Assembly (NCBI RefSeq): GCF_900187375.1
Contig: NZ_FYEW01000001.1
Coordinates: forward strand, 2,294,001-2,358,000
Length of the DNA stretch: 64,000 bases
Direction: 5' to 3'
DNA from: Hymenobacter gelipurpurascens
GTDB taxonomy: Bacteria > Bacteroidota > Bacteroidia > Cytophagales > Hymenobacteraceae
A program made the position numbers and the translations under genes. Under the pieces are notes generated by a model. That model did no database searches, was not told the DNA's origin, and saw only the letters and a list, made by a program, of their open reading frames with translations. Below, piece by piece: positions 7,930 to 16,697 of this stretch (the first letter of the stretch is position 1; the number at the start of each line of letters is the position of its first letter).

Positions 7930-8871
7930 ATGAAAGTTACCGTAGTTGGAGCCGGCAACGTAGGCGCAACCTGCGCTGATGTACTAGCCACCCGCGAAAT
8001 TGCCAATGAGATTGTACTGGTAGATATCAAAGAAGGCTTCGCTGAAGGCAAGGCGCTCGATATCTGGCAGAAATCCCCCGTTATCGGCTACGATTCCCGC
8101 ACGGTGGGCGTAACCGGCGACTACAGCCGCACTGCTGGCTCCGATGTGGTAGTAATTACCTCGGGCCTGCCCCGCAAGCCCGGCATGAGCCGCGACGACC
8201 TGATTTCGACCAACGCCGGCATCGTGAAAACGGTAACCGAGCAGGTAGTAAAATACTCGCCCAACGCCATCATCATCGTGGTGTCGAACCCGCTGGACGT
8301 GATGACCTACCAGGCGCACCTCACCTCGGGTCTGCCCCGCGAGAAGGTGTTTGGCATGGCTGGCATCCTCGACACGGCTCGCTACCGTGCGTTCCTGGCT
8401 GAGGCTCTCAACGTAAGCCCCAAAGACATTCAGGCGGTACTCATGGGTGGCCACGGCGACACTATGGTGCCTCTGCCCCGCTACACCACTGTAGGCGGCA
8501 TCCCCGTAACCGAGCTGATCGGCAAAGCTGAGCTGGACGCCATTGTACAGCGCACGGCTGTAGGTGGCGGTGAGCTGGTGAAACTGATGGGTACTTCGGC
8601 TTGGTATGCTCCGGGTGCTGCTGCTGCGCAAATGGTAGAAGCCATTGTGCGCGACCAGCGCCGCGTATTCCCCGTGTGCATTGAGTTGCAGGGCGAGTAC
8701 GGCATCAACGGTGTGTATCTGGGCGCGCCGGTTATCCTCGGCAAAAACGGCATCGAGAAAGTAATCGAGCTGCAGCTGAACGATGAGGAGAAGGCCATGC
8801 TGGAAACCTCCCGCGGCCACGTGAAGGAAGTAATGGACGCGCTCGACAACATGAGCAAAGCCACTGCCTAA
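7930..8871 (+). CDS. mdh: Malate dehydrogenase
   Basis: This NAD-dependent enzyme interconverts malate and oxaloacetate in the TCA cycle. The 313-residue protein starts MKVTVVGAGNVGATCADVLA (Rossmann GxGxxG). It has the LDH-type-MDH substrate loop SGLPRKPGMSRDDL near residue 80 and VSNPLDVMTY near 120. The catalytic His is in MGGHGDTMVPL near residue 176. Its length and motifs match the LDH-like malate dehydrogenases of Bacteroidota. It stands alone with its own terminator-like hairpin. Confidence 0.96.
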   Translation: MKVTVVGAGNVGATCADVLATREIANEIVLVDIKEGFAEGKALDIWQKSPVIGYDSRTVGVTGDYSRTAGSDVVVITSGLPRKPGMSRDDLISTNAGIVKTVTEQVVKYSPNAIIIVVSNPLDVMTYQAHLTSGLPREKVFGMAGILDTARYRAFLAEALNVSPKDIQAVLMGGHGDTMVPLPRYTTVGGIPVTELIGKAELDAIVQRTAVGGGELVKLMGTSAWYAPGAAAAQMVEAIVRDQRRVFPVCIELQGEYGINGVYLGAPVILGKNGIEKVIELQLNDEEKAMLETSRGHVKEVMDALDNMSKATA

Positions 8872-8895
8872 GCATCACGCCAACGCAAATTCTAC

Positions 8896-8927
8896 CGGCC
8901 GCTCTGCTCACGCAGGGCGGCCGTTTT
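8896..8927 (+). terminator. Probable rho-independent terminator after mdh
   Basis: CGGCCGC...GCGGCCG stem (with an inner CTGC/GCAG extension and one G-T wobble), followed by TTTT, starts 25 bases after the mdh stop. Confidence 0.7.
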
Positions 8928-9058
8928 GCGTTCTAGGCCACCCTCAAGTATGAGCAGGGAACTAACACTCAATTGAAAGTGGCCTAGAAGGCTATAGTTT
9001 ATCTTGTCTCAGACAGGACGGAGTTAGGACAGTTGACTATCCAGTTTCCCGATACCAT

Positions 9059-9171
9059 AAAAGCACGTCATCCTGAGTGCAGCGAAGGATCTACTCACGA
9101 TAGCACGAGGCACTAGGCCAGTCGTTCATACAAGGTAAGATACTTCGCTGCACTCAGGATGACGTGCTTTT
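9059..9171. repeat. Palindromic element, family A, copy 2
   Basis: AAAAGCACGTCATCCTGAGT at the left pairs with its complement ending GACGTGCTTTTTT at the right. The arms also contain GCAGCGAAGGAT, and the centre ACGAGGCACTAGGCCAGTCG is shared with copies 1 and 3. The rest of the 320-base gap between mdh and the rhomboid gene (8872-9191) holds only the mdh terminator and several CTAGGCCA motifs. Confidence 0.9.
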
Positions 9172-9191
9172 TTGAAGGTTGTTCTAGGCCA

Positions 9192-10088
9192 CTATTTCTG
9201 GCTGGCCCGGAAGAGCTTCTGCTTTTCATCTTTGGAAAGGCTCTCGTAGCCGGAGCGCGAAATCTTATCCAGAATTACATCAATTTCATCCTGCTCAGGC
9301 TTGGGTAGTGTGCCTTTTTTAGCTGGTGCGGCAGCGGGCGCGGCGGCGGCGCTGCGGTGCGTCACGCGTAGTCGGGGCCGGCCGCTTAGTAGCCCCCCCA
9401 CAAAGTCGCCGACGGCTTGCACGGGACGGCCCAGGTCGCGGCCTGCTTGGAGCTGCTTGATGAACAGATAGCCTATCAGCGCGCCGCCAATGTGCGCAAT
9501 ACCGCCGCCAGGGTTGCCCTGGTTGATGGCAATAATGGAGAGCAGGATAACTACTGCCGCAATGTATTTGATGCGGACCGGCCCGAACAGAAACAGGTTG
9601 AATGTATACTCAGGCAACAGCGTGGCCGCCGCCATGATAATGGCCGTGACAGACGCCGAAGCACCCAGCAACGACACATTGGGGTAAATCCGTAAGGCCG
9701 GAATTAGGTTGAAAGCCAGAAGAAACAGAACAGCTCCCGCCAAGGCACCCAATACATAGAGGCTCACCAAGCGTCGGTCGCCCAGGTATTCGCGAACAAG
9801 AGCCCCAAACCAATACAGGTTCAGTAAGTTGAAAAGGATGTGAAAGAAGCCTTCGTGGGTGAAGGCATACGTGAACAACGTCCAGGGGTGCCGGAGCAAC
9901 GAGGGCAAGTCGGCGGGCAGCTGAAACTGTCGCAGCACGTTTTCAAAATACACATCGGTTCCGGTCAGGAACATAATAGCTTTGACCAGAACCAGAAACA
10001 CAAACACCAGCACATTGATCAGCAACAGTTGATTCAGCGCATTATCGCGGCGGCTGAACGCTGTGCGGATATCGTTGGCAATACTCAT
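9192..10088 (-). CDS. Rhomboid family intramembrane serine protease (first of two)
   Basis: This is a 298-residue membrane protein with six or more hydrophobic segments and the rhomboid signature. Catalytic Ser144 lies in LLGASASV, His199 in GGIAHIGGALIGY, and the upstream HILFNLLNLYWFG block (residues 83-95) contributes to the oxyanion site. The motif is GASA rather than GASG. Serine is retained, so I expect activity. The C-terminal 70 residues are cytoplasmic and charged. Rhomboids cleave transmembrane substrates, but the targets here are unknown. A second rhomboid lies 195 bases upstream in the same orientation. Confidence 0.9.
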   Translation of the reverse strand: MSIANDIRTAFSRRDNALNQLLLINVLVFVFLVLVKAIMFLTGTDVYFENVLRQFQLPADLPSLLRHPWTLFTYAFTHEGFFHILFNLLNLYWFGALVREYLGDRRLVSLYVLGALAGAVLFLLAFNLIPALRIYPNVSLLGASASVTAIIMAAATLLPEYTFNLFLFGPVRIKYIAAVVILLSIIAINQGNPGGGIAHIGGALIGYLFIKQLQAGRDLGRPVQAVGDFVGGLLSGRPRLRVTHRSAAAAPAAAPAKKGTLPKPEQDEIDVILDKISRSGYESLSKDEKQKLFRASQK

Positions 10089-10283
10089 GGGTGGACGAAG
10101 AGAAGTAGAACAGAGAAACCGACCCGACCACTACCTAACGGTGCGCCGCCCGGGATGATGCAGGAAAGGGTCGCAATTTTCAGGCAAGCTTTCCGCTGGC
10201 ACCTAGTTACTGCCAAGCTGGCGGATGGCGAGGCAAGTATACCATATCTACCCGGATACTGGCCTGGCCGCCTGGCCTACGCC

Positions 10284-11069
10284 TTAGTACATTCGGGTAC
10301 GGTTGCGCTGCCAGAGCAGCACCAGCACCAAGCCCACCAGTAGGCCACCTAAGTGAGCAAAGTGGGCCACGTTGTCGCCGGGCGCACGCTGCACGCCGCT
10401 GTAAAACTCAAAAAGCCCATATAGTACCACAAAGTATTTGGCCTTGATAGGAAAAGGCAGCGGAAAAATCATGAGCGGCGTGTTCGGGAAGTAGAACGCA
10501 AACGCCAGCATAATCCCGAACAAGGCCCCCGAAGCGCCGACCATCGGACCACTCATGCTAGCCTGATAGATGTCTTCCATACTAGCCAAGGCACTTTGGA
10601 TCAAGCCTGTATCATCGGGGGTGGCATGGAGCTGCCGGGCTACGGCGGCGTACCGATCCCGGTAGTTAGACATATTATTGTCCACGAAATCCATCAGGTT
10701 GATATCCGTCGGCTCTGAGCGGAACACCTCAATATCGTGGCGCATCTGCTGCACTTCGTAGGTGCGCAGGCCATTATACAACATCCCGGCGCCCAGCCCG
10801 CAAATCAGCCAGAACGTCAGGAAACGCCGGCCGCCCCAGCGCTGCTCCAGCATCGGCCCGAACACAATCAGGCCCAGCATATTGGAGAATATGTGGCCCA
10901 GATTAGCATGCATGAACATGTACGTCAGGAACTGCCAGGGCTGAAACAGAGGCGAACCTATGGGATACAGCGCCAAAAAGGACAATTGCCCGTTGATCTG
11001 CAAAGACAGAAAAAACACCACAACATTGGCGATGAGCAAGTTGCGGACCGTAGGCGTAAGTTGAAACAT
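10284..11069 (-). CDS. Rhomboid family intramembrane serine protease (second of two)
   Basis: This is a 261-residue rhomboid with catalytic Ser180 (GASGALFG) and His239 (HFAHLGGLLVGL). HANLGHIFSNMLGLIVFG, the first conserved block, lies at residues 54-71. Between the early helices and the serine helix there is an unusually long soluble insertion (about residues 103-170, Asp/Arg-rich). This is likely a periplasmic or cytoplasmic cap that might set substrate choice. It lies between mutL and the other rhomboid, all on the minus strand. Confidence 0.92.
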   Translation of the reverse strand: MFQLTPTVRNLLIANVVVFFLSLQINGQLSFLALYPIGSPLFQPWQFLTYMFMHANLGHIFSNMLGLIVFGPMLEQRWGGRRFLTFWLICGLGAGMLYNGLRTYEVQQMRHDIEVFRSEPTDINLMDFVDNNMSNYRDRYAAVARQLHATPDDTGLIQSALASMEDIYQASMSGPMVGASGALFGIMLAFAFYFPNTPLMIFPLPFPIKAKYFVVLYGLFEFYSGVQRAPGDNVAHFAHLGGLLVGLVLVLLWQRNRTRMY

Positions 11070-11133
11070 TGAATCGTTGATTTTCGCGGGTAAAGTGGCC
11101 TAGCACCTTGGCCTATACGAGAACTACTCAACA

Positions 11134-11175
11134 GTTGCTACCTAGGCTAGTGCAGTAAGTGGCCTAGGTAGCAAC
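11134..11175 (-). terminator. Hairpin just after mutL
   Basis: GTTGCTACCTAGGC (11134-11147) is perfectly complementary to GCCTAGGTAGCAAC (11162-11175), with a 14-base loop. It starts 2 bases after the mutL stop on the minus strand. No T-run follows, so termination is possible but not proven. Both arms contain the CCTAGG core. Confidence 0.5.
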
Positions 11176-11177
11176 TA

Positions 11178-13244
11178 TCAGCGGTTAAAGAAGGCCTGTA
11201 GCTCGCTTAGCTCCAGCAGCACCAGCGTGCGGCGGCCATCGGGGGTGTAGCTGGGTACAGAACAGGCAAACAACTTGTCTACCAAGGCCGTCATTTCAAA
11301 TTCGGAGAGGCGGCTGCTGGCGGCGCTGGTGGCTACCCGGCGGGCCAGGGCGCGGGCCATCTGCTCGCGGCGGTCCAGCTTCACGGGCCCGGCGTGGTTG
11401 CGAAACTGCTCAATGAGGCCTTCCAGGAGCTCCTTCTCGTCGCGGGCCGGCACATCGGCCGGAATGCCTTCCACGGCAATGGTGTACTTGCCAAAATCGG
11501 TGAAGCGGAAGCCTAAAGCCTTTAGTGGCTCCTCTACTTCGCGCAGGATGGCAAAATCCTGGGGCGTAAACGTGACGGTACGCGGGAACAGCAGCGTCTG
11601 GGAAGCACTGGTTTCGCGCTCCAAAGCCTGCGCATACTGCTCAAACAGAATCCGCTCCCGCGCTGCCACCTGGTCAATCAGCATCACGCCCGATTTCACA
11701 GGCACCAGCAAATATTGCTGATGCAGCTGCAGCACTTTGTTGCCGGGCGCCACCGGAGCCGCCCGCAGCGGCAGCTCCGGCGAAGCGGCCGACGGCGCAG
11801 GCATTACAGTAAAGCCCTGCTCCGACTGGCCTACAGGCTCCGCTGGCAGCTCTAGGCCAGTTGGCAACATCAGCTCGGCGGGCGCCGGTGGAGTTTCCGC
11901 TTCCTCAGCTTGGCGGGCGGCGGCAATAGCAGCGGCGGAAGGCACAGGCACCCCGATAGCGGTGGCTTCGCGCTCCACATCGGGCACCTTCACTTGCTGC
12001 AGGCTTTTATAGAACTCCTCCAGCTCGCGCTTGGCTTGGTCGGTAGGCCTAGGCGGCAGCTGCCTTTCATACGCATCGGAACGGCCCGACCGGGACTCGC
12101 CTTTGCTGGGCGTACTCGCGGCGCGGGAAGCCGCGGAGGCCAGCGCATCGGGCTTAAAATCAGCTGCAAACGGATTCTGCTCGTTGCCGGACAGGCGTAG
12201 CGGCTGAATGGGAGCAAAATTCACGTCGCCCTCGAAATCCAGGGACGGGGCCATATTGTGCAGGCCCAGGCTCTGCTTCACGGCGGCCCGCACAATGGCG
12301 TACACGGTCTTCTCGTCCTCGAACTTGATTTCCGTTTTGGTGGGGTGCACGTTGATGTCGATGGTCTTGGGGTCGAGCTCCAGAAACAGCACGTAGAACG
12401 GGTGCGTGTCTTTGGGCAGCAGGCCCTCATAGGCCGTGAGCACGGCGTGGTTAAGGTAAGCCGAGCGGATGAACCGGTTGTTCACGAAGAAAAACTGGTC
12501 GCCCCTACTCTTCTTGGCTGATTCTGGCTTGCCGATGAACCCGCGCACCGAAATAAACGGCGTCACTTCCTCTACTTGCGCCAGCTGCTCCTTGTAGCCA
12601 TTGCCCAACAATGACACAATCCGCTGGCTCAGCTTGCCGGCAGGCAGGTTGAACACTTCCAGGTCATTCTGGAAAAGCGAGAAGCCGATCTGCGGATTAG
12701 CCAGCGCCACGTGCTGAAACTCATCCAGAATATGCCGCATCTCTACCGCATTGCTCTTGAGGAAGTTGCGGCGGGCCGGCACATTAAAAAACAGGTTTTT
12801 CACCGCAATACTGGTGCCGTCGGGGCAGGCTACGGGCTGCTGACTCGTTATCTGAGAGCCTTCTACCAGCAGCAGGCTGCCGGTATCCTGGCCGCGTTGC
12901 TTGGTGCGCAGCTCCACTTGGGCCACGGCCGCTATACTGGCCAGGGCCTCTCCCCGAAACCCCAGCGTGCGGATACGAAACAGATCGTCGGTGGTGCGAA
13001 TTTTGCTGGTAGCATGGCGCTCTAAGCTCATGCGTGCATCGGTGGCCGACATGCCGGTGCCGTTGTCCACAACTTGGACTAATTGTTTACCCGCTTCCTT
13101 GATGATGAGCTGCACCTGCGTGGCGCCGGCATCAACGGCATTTTCGAGTAGCTCTTTTACCGCGGAAGCGGGTCGCTGCACTACTTCGCCGGCCGCAATC
13201 TGGTTAGCTAAATATTCAGGAAGCAGTTGAATAATATCCGCCAT
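11178..13244 (-). CDS. mutL: DNA mismatch repair protein MutL
   Basis: MutL couples MutS mismatch recognition to strand removal. The 688-residue protein has the GHKL ATPase start (ENAVDAGATQVQLI, VDNGTGM, TLGFRGEALASIAAV). A disordered Pro/Ala/Ser-rich linker runs from about residue 350 to 480, and a C-terminal dimerisation domain follows. In that domain the place of the metal-binding endonuclease motif DQHAxxExxxxE reads DQVAARERILFE (about residues 518-530). The usual CPHGRP-type site near the end reads TPDGRRT. So the canonical endonuclease residues are not complete. The frame is intact and the length is normal. Confidence 0.95.
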   Translation of the reverse strand: MADIIQLLPEYLANQIAAGEVVQRPASAVKELLENAVDAGATQVQLIIKEAGKQLVQVVDNGTGMSATDARMSLERHATSKIRTTDDLFRIRTLGFRGEALASIAAVAQVELRTKQRGQDTGSLLLVEGSQITSQQPVACPDGTSIAVKNLFFNVPARRNFLKSNAVEMRHILDEFQHVALANPQIGFSLFQNDLEVFNLPAGKLSQRIVSLLGNGYKEQLAQVEEVTPFISVRGFIGKPESAKKSRGDQFFFVNNRFIRSAYLNHAVLTAYEGLLPKDTHPFYVLFLELDPKTIDINVHPTKTEIKFEDEKTVYAIVRAAVKQSLGLHNMAPSLDFEGDVNFAPIQPLRLSGNEQNPFAADFKPDALASAASRAASTPSKGESRSGRSDAYERQLPPRPTDQAKRELEEFYKSLQQVKVPDVEREATAIGVPVPSAAAIAAARQAEEAETPPAPAELMLPTGLELPAEPVGQSEQGFTVMPAPSAASPELPLRAAPVAPGNKVLQLHQQYLLVPVKSGVMLIDQVAARERILFEQYAQALERETSASQTLLFPRTVTFTPQDFAILREVEEPLKALGFRFTDFGKYTIAVEGIPADVPARDEKELLEGLIEQFRNHAGPVKLDRREQMARALARRVATSAASSRLSEFEMTALVDKLFACSVPSYTPDGRRTLVLLELSELQAFFNR

Positions 13245-13550
13245 ATAGAACTAAAATCAGAGGAAAAACGAAGCGCTTTTACAGCTTCCAAAAGACAGCT
13301 ATCCGCTTGATAACAACCAGCGTCGGGAAATTATCCGTAAGTTTACGGCCAACTTTTGTGTGTGCTGCATGAGACGGATTTCTCCGCTTATGCGTTGGAG
13401 GTTAGAAAGGCAGGGAACAGAAGGCCAACAGAAACGGCCCCCGCTCCACGCCGGAACCACCTCTTCACATGCTTCTATGAAGAGTCAAAAGTAGGGCTTT
13501 TGCCTCGCTTTTTACCTTATATCACCACTTAGCACGAACAACGGGAGCCG
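13245..13550. other. Divergent spacer between mutL and the GH3 fusion gene
   Basis: This 306-base gap presumably holds both promoters. I see a small hairpin, CTCTTCA (13461) with TGAAGAG (13478), and a stretch AACTTTTG near 13351 that partly fits the -7 consensus. I see no gene and no long repeat. Confidence 0.4.
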
Positions 13551-16502
13551 ATGCTCAAAGACTTTCGGATTGGACTTTTCCTTTTAGTACTGGCCATTAC
13601 GGGTCTGATCATTTCCTCCTCCGCTCCGCGCGCGGAAGAAGTGCGCCCCATGTCGGTAGCTGAACAGAACTGGGTGGATAGTGTCTTCAACTCGCTCACG
13701 CCCGACCAGCGCCTAGGCCAGTTGTTTATGGTGGCGGCTTACTCCAACAAGGACCGTAAGCACGTGCAGTACACGGAGTTTCTGGTAAAGAATTATGGCA
13801 TTGGGGGCGTGATGTTCCTGCAGGGCGGCCCGCGCCGGCAGGCCATCTTGGCCAACCGCTACCAAGCCGCTTCTAAAGTGCCGCTGCTCGTAGCCATGGA
13901 TGCCGAATGGGGCCTGGATATGCGCCTTGACAGCTCCATGCACTTCGCCAAGGGCATGACCCTAGGTGCCATGGACGACGACCAGTACGTGTACCAGATG
14001 GGCCGCGAAATTGCCCTCAAGATGAAGACGCTGGGCGTGCACGTGAGCTTCTCGCCGGTTATCGACGTCAACTCCAACCCCAGCAACCCCGTTATCGGCA
14101 ACCGTTCTTTTGGGGAGATCAAGGAGCAGGTAGCCAAGCACGGAGTGGCCTACATCCGGGGCCTGCAGGATCATGGCATTATGGCTGTGGTAAAGCACTT
14201 CCCCGGTCACGGCGACACCGATGTCGACTCGCACGTAGCCTTGCCGGTTATCAATTCCGACATGGCCCGCCTGACCAATGTTGACCTCTACCCTTTCCAG
14301 AAGTCGTTTCAGGCGGGCGTAATGGGCGTGATGGTAGGCCACCTCTACATGCCGCTTCTTGATACAGTGCGGTCGTTATCAGCTACCATCTCCAAGAACC
14401 TTGTAACGGGGCTCCTAAAAGAGAAAATGGGCTACCGGGGCCTTGTCTTTACGGATGCCCTGAACATGAAGAGTGTATCCAGCCTCTACAAGCCCGGCGA
14501 ACTAGATGCGCTGGCACTGGTAGCCGGCAACGATGTGCTCCTCTTCTCGGAAGATGTGCCGATGGCCATCCAGAAAATCAAGGAGACGCTGGCGGCTGGC
14601 CAACTCAACCAGGCCGATATAGACTCTCGGGTGCGGAAGATTTTGCGGGCCAAATATTGGGCCGGCCTCAACCGCTACCAGCCCATCGACTTGCCCAATC
14701 TGATGACAAACCTGAACCGGGCCACCAGCCGCACGGTGCAGCAACAGATTTATGAGCACGCCACCACGGTAGTGAAAAACGAGGACGACCTGCTGCCCTT
14801 CAGCCGGCTGGATACCGTGCGCATTGCCTCCGTTACCATTGGCTCCGATGCACTGACCTACAAGGAGATAATGGGTAAGTACCAGAACGGCCCCGTGTAT
14901 GCGGTGCCCAACCGCTACGCCCCTGACTCTTCGTTCACGCGCCTGCTCACACGCCTCACGCCTTATAACGTAGTGGTAGTGAGCCTGCACAACATGAACA
15001 ATACGCCTGCCCATAACTACGGTATTGGGGAAGGCGCCTTGAAATTCCTGAAAAACCTGCAGGCTAACCCGCGCGTCAAAACGGTGGTCATTGCCTTTGG
15101 CAATGCCTATGCCCTGAAGCACCTGGCCGATGCTCGCACCCTGGTATGTGGCTACGAAGACAACTATGCCTCGCAACTGGTAATGCCCCAGGTGCTGTTT
15201 GGTGCTCTGTCGGCTAAAGGGCGCTTGCCCGTTACGGTTTCGGAAACTCTGAAGGCAGGCCTAGGCGTACCAACGCCCGACCTCAAGCGCCTGCGCTACG
15301 GCACGCCGGAAGCCGTAGGCCTAGACTCGCGCGTACTCGCCCAGATTGACAACGTAGCGCTGGAATCAGTGGCCTACGCGGCCGCTCCGGGCTGCCAGGT
15401 GCTGGTGGCCAAGGATGGAATGGTGGTCTTTGATAAGAGTTACGGCTACTGCACCTACGATAAGTCGCAGCCAGTGAATAGTAGCACCCTGTACGATCTG
15501 GCTTCCGTAACGAAGGTTGCTGGTACGCTACAGGCTATCATGTACCTTAAAGACCAAGGCAAGCTCAACATTGATGACCGAGTAGCCTCCTACCTGCCGG
15601 AGCTGAAAGCCACAAACAAAAAGGACATGACGGTTCGGGAAGTATTGATGCACCAAGCCGGCTTGAAGCCAGGCATTAGTACCTGGGAGAAGACCATCAC
15701 CAAAACAGGTCCTAAGCCAACGTTCTACGCCAGCACCGCTTCCCCCGAATTTTCCCGCGAAGTAACCCCCGACCTCTACAGCCTCAGAACCGCCGATGAC
15801 TCTGTTTGGCGTTGGGTGCAGCGCTCCAGCTTGCTGCCTAAGGTGAAGGGCAAATACCCCGTAGAATACAGCGACCTGAGCTTCATTATCCTGAAGCGCG
15901 TAGCCGAGAAAGTGCTCCAGCAACCTATTGATGCTTTCCTGCAGAAGAATTTCTACCAGCCGCTAGGCCTAGGCACCATGACCTACAACCCGCTGGAGAA
16001 ATTCCCCAAGTCGTGCATTGCGCCTACGGAGAACGACACGTACTTCCGGCGGGCCTTGCTGCAGGGCACCGTACACGACCAAACCGCCGCTATGGTGGGC
16101 GGTGTGGGCGGCCACGCGGGCTTATTCTCCAACGCCAACGACCTGGCTATTCTGATGGAGATGAACCTACAGAACGGCCGCTACGGTGGGCAGCGCTTCT
16201 TCCAGACGCCGGTAGTAACGGAGTTTGCCAACAGCAAAGAAGCCGGCAGCCGCCGGGGCCTGGGCTGGGACCGTGGCGACCCAAGCAAGCCCGAAGGCCC
16301 CACCAGCAACCTGTCGCCGGCCAGCACGTTTGGTCACACGGGCTTCACTGGCACCTGCGTCTGGATGGACCCCGAAAACAAAATCCTCTACATCTTTCTT
16401 TCTAACCGCGTGTACCCCGATGCCGGCAATAACAAGCTGCGTCAGTACAACATCCGCACCCGTATCCACGACGTAATTTATAAGTCGCTGCAGAAGACAT
16501 GA
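13551..16502 (+). CDS. GH3 beta-N-acetylhexosaminidase fused to a beta-lactamase-like serine hydrolase
   Basis: This is a 983-residue exported two-enzyme protein with an N-terminal hydrophobic signal. Residues 40-380 are a GH3 NagZ-type hexosaminidase: KHFPGHGDTDVDSH at 215-228 carries the His/Asp dyad typical of NagZ. Residues 380-580 resemble the GH3 C-terminal domain. From about residue 590 a class C beta-lactamase/PBP-like domain follows, with Ser652-x-x-Lys655 (SVTK), YSDLSF as the YxN-like motif and HTGFTG near the end. Such fusions occur in Bacteroidota and are thought to act on peptidoglycan fragments. The substrate is inferred. A terminator follows. Confidence 0.9.
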   Translation: MLKDFRIGLFLLVLAITGLIISSSAPRAEEVRPMSVAEQNWVDSVFNSLTPDQRLGQLFMVAAYSNKDRKHVQYTEFLVKNYGIGGVMFLQGGPRRQAILANRYQAASKVPLLVAMDAEWGLDMRLDSSMHFAKGMTLGAMDDDQYVYQMGREIALKMKTLGVHVSFSPVIDVNSNPSNPVIGNRSFGEIKEQVAKHGVAYIRGLQDHGIMAVVKHFPGHGDTDVDSHVALPVINSDMARLTNVDLYPFQKSFQAGVMGVMVGHLYMPLLDTVRSLSATISKNLVTGLLKEKMGYRGLVFTDALNMKSVSSLYKPGELDALALVAGNDVLLFSEDVPMAIQKIKETLAAGQLNQADIDSRVRKILRAKYWAGLNRYQPIDLPNLMTNLNRATSRTVQQQIYEHATTVVKNEDDLLPFSRLDTVRIASVTIGSDALTYKEIMGKYQNGPVYAVPNRYAPDSSFTRLLTRLTPYNVVVVSLHNMNNTPAHNYGIGEGALKFLKNLQANPRVKTVVIAFGNAYALKHLADARTLVCGYEDNYASQLVMPQVLFGALSAKGRLPVTVSETLKAGLGVPTPDLKRLRYGTPEAVGLDSRVLAQIDNVALESVAYAAAPGCQVLVAKDGMVVFDKSYGYCTYDKSQPVNSSTLYDLASVTKVAGTLQAIMYLKDQGKLNIDDRVASYLPELKATNKKDMTVREVLMHQAGLKPGISTWEKTITKTGPKPTFYASTASPEFSREVTPDLYSLRTADDSVWRWVQRSSLLPKVKGKYPVEYSDLSFIILKRVAEKVLQQPIDAFLQKNFYQPLGLGTMTYNPLEKFPKSCIAPTENDTYFRRALLQGTVHDQTAAMVGGVGGHAGLFSNANDLAILMEMNLQNGRYGGQRFFQTPVVTEFANSKEAGSRRGLGWDRGDPSKPEGPTSNLSPASTFGHTGFTGTCVWMDPENKILYIFLSNRVYPDAGNNKLRQYNIRTRIHDVIYKSLQKT

Positions 16503-16536
16503 TCTGTTGTCCAGCTTTTCTGTTTCTTTGACCCGC

Positions 16537-16582
16537 AATCGGCGGTGAGGCGTTCTACGGAGCGACTTGCCGCCGATTTTTT
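16537..16582 (+). terminator. Rho-independent terminator after the GH3 fusion gene
   Basis: AATCGGCGG (16537-16545) pairs with CCGCCGATT (16570-16578), followed by a T-run, 35 bases after the stop. Confidence 0.75.
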
Positions 16583-16585
16583 GTA

Positions 16586-16677
16586 GCGCGAAGCTCCAGC
16601 CTCGCGCAGCGTACTGGCTCAACTGGTGTCGTTGCCAAACCTACTGCCCAACGCGGCGCAAAGCTGGAGCTTCGCGC
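16586..16677. repeat. Inverted repeat (GCGCGAAGCTCCAGC arms) upstream of bshA
   Basis: GCGCGAAGCTCCAGC (16586-16600) is the exact complement of GCTGGAGCTTCGCGC (16663-16677). The right arm ends 20 bases before the bshA start. It is a different sequence family from the GTCATCCTGAG element. Confidence 0.85.
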
Positions 16678-16697
16678 CACTGCTCCCCCGCCCCATC

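Noticed and set aside
7984..8820. A 278-codon minus-strand frame
   Set aside because: Fully antisense to mdh, which is unmistakable; composition is that of a shadow.
9192..10088. First rhomboid as inactive because its motif is GASA
   Set aside because: Catalytic Ser144 and His199 are both present, and the fourth position is known to vary.
11178..13244. MutL as a pseudogene because of the changed endonuclease site
   Set aside because: The frame, ATPase motifs and length are intact; many MutL proteins lack the endonuclease site.
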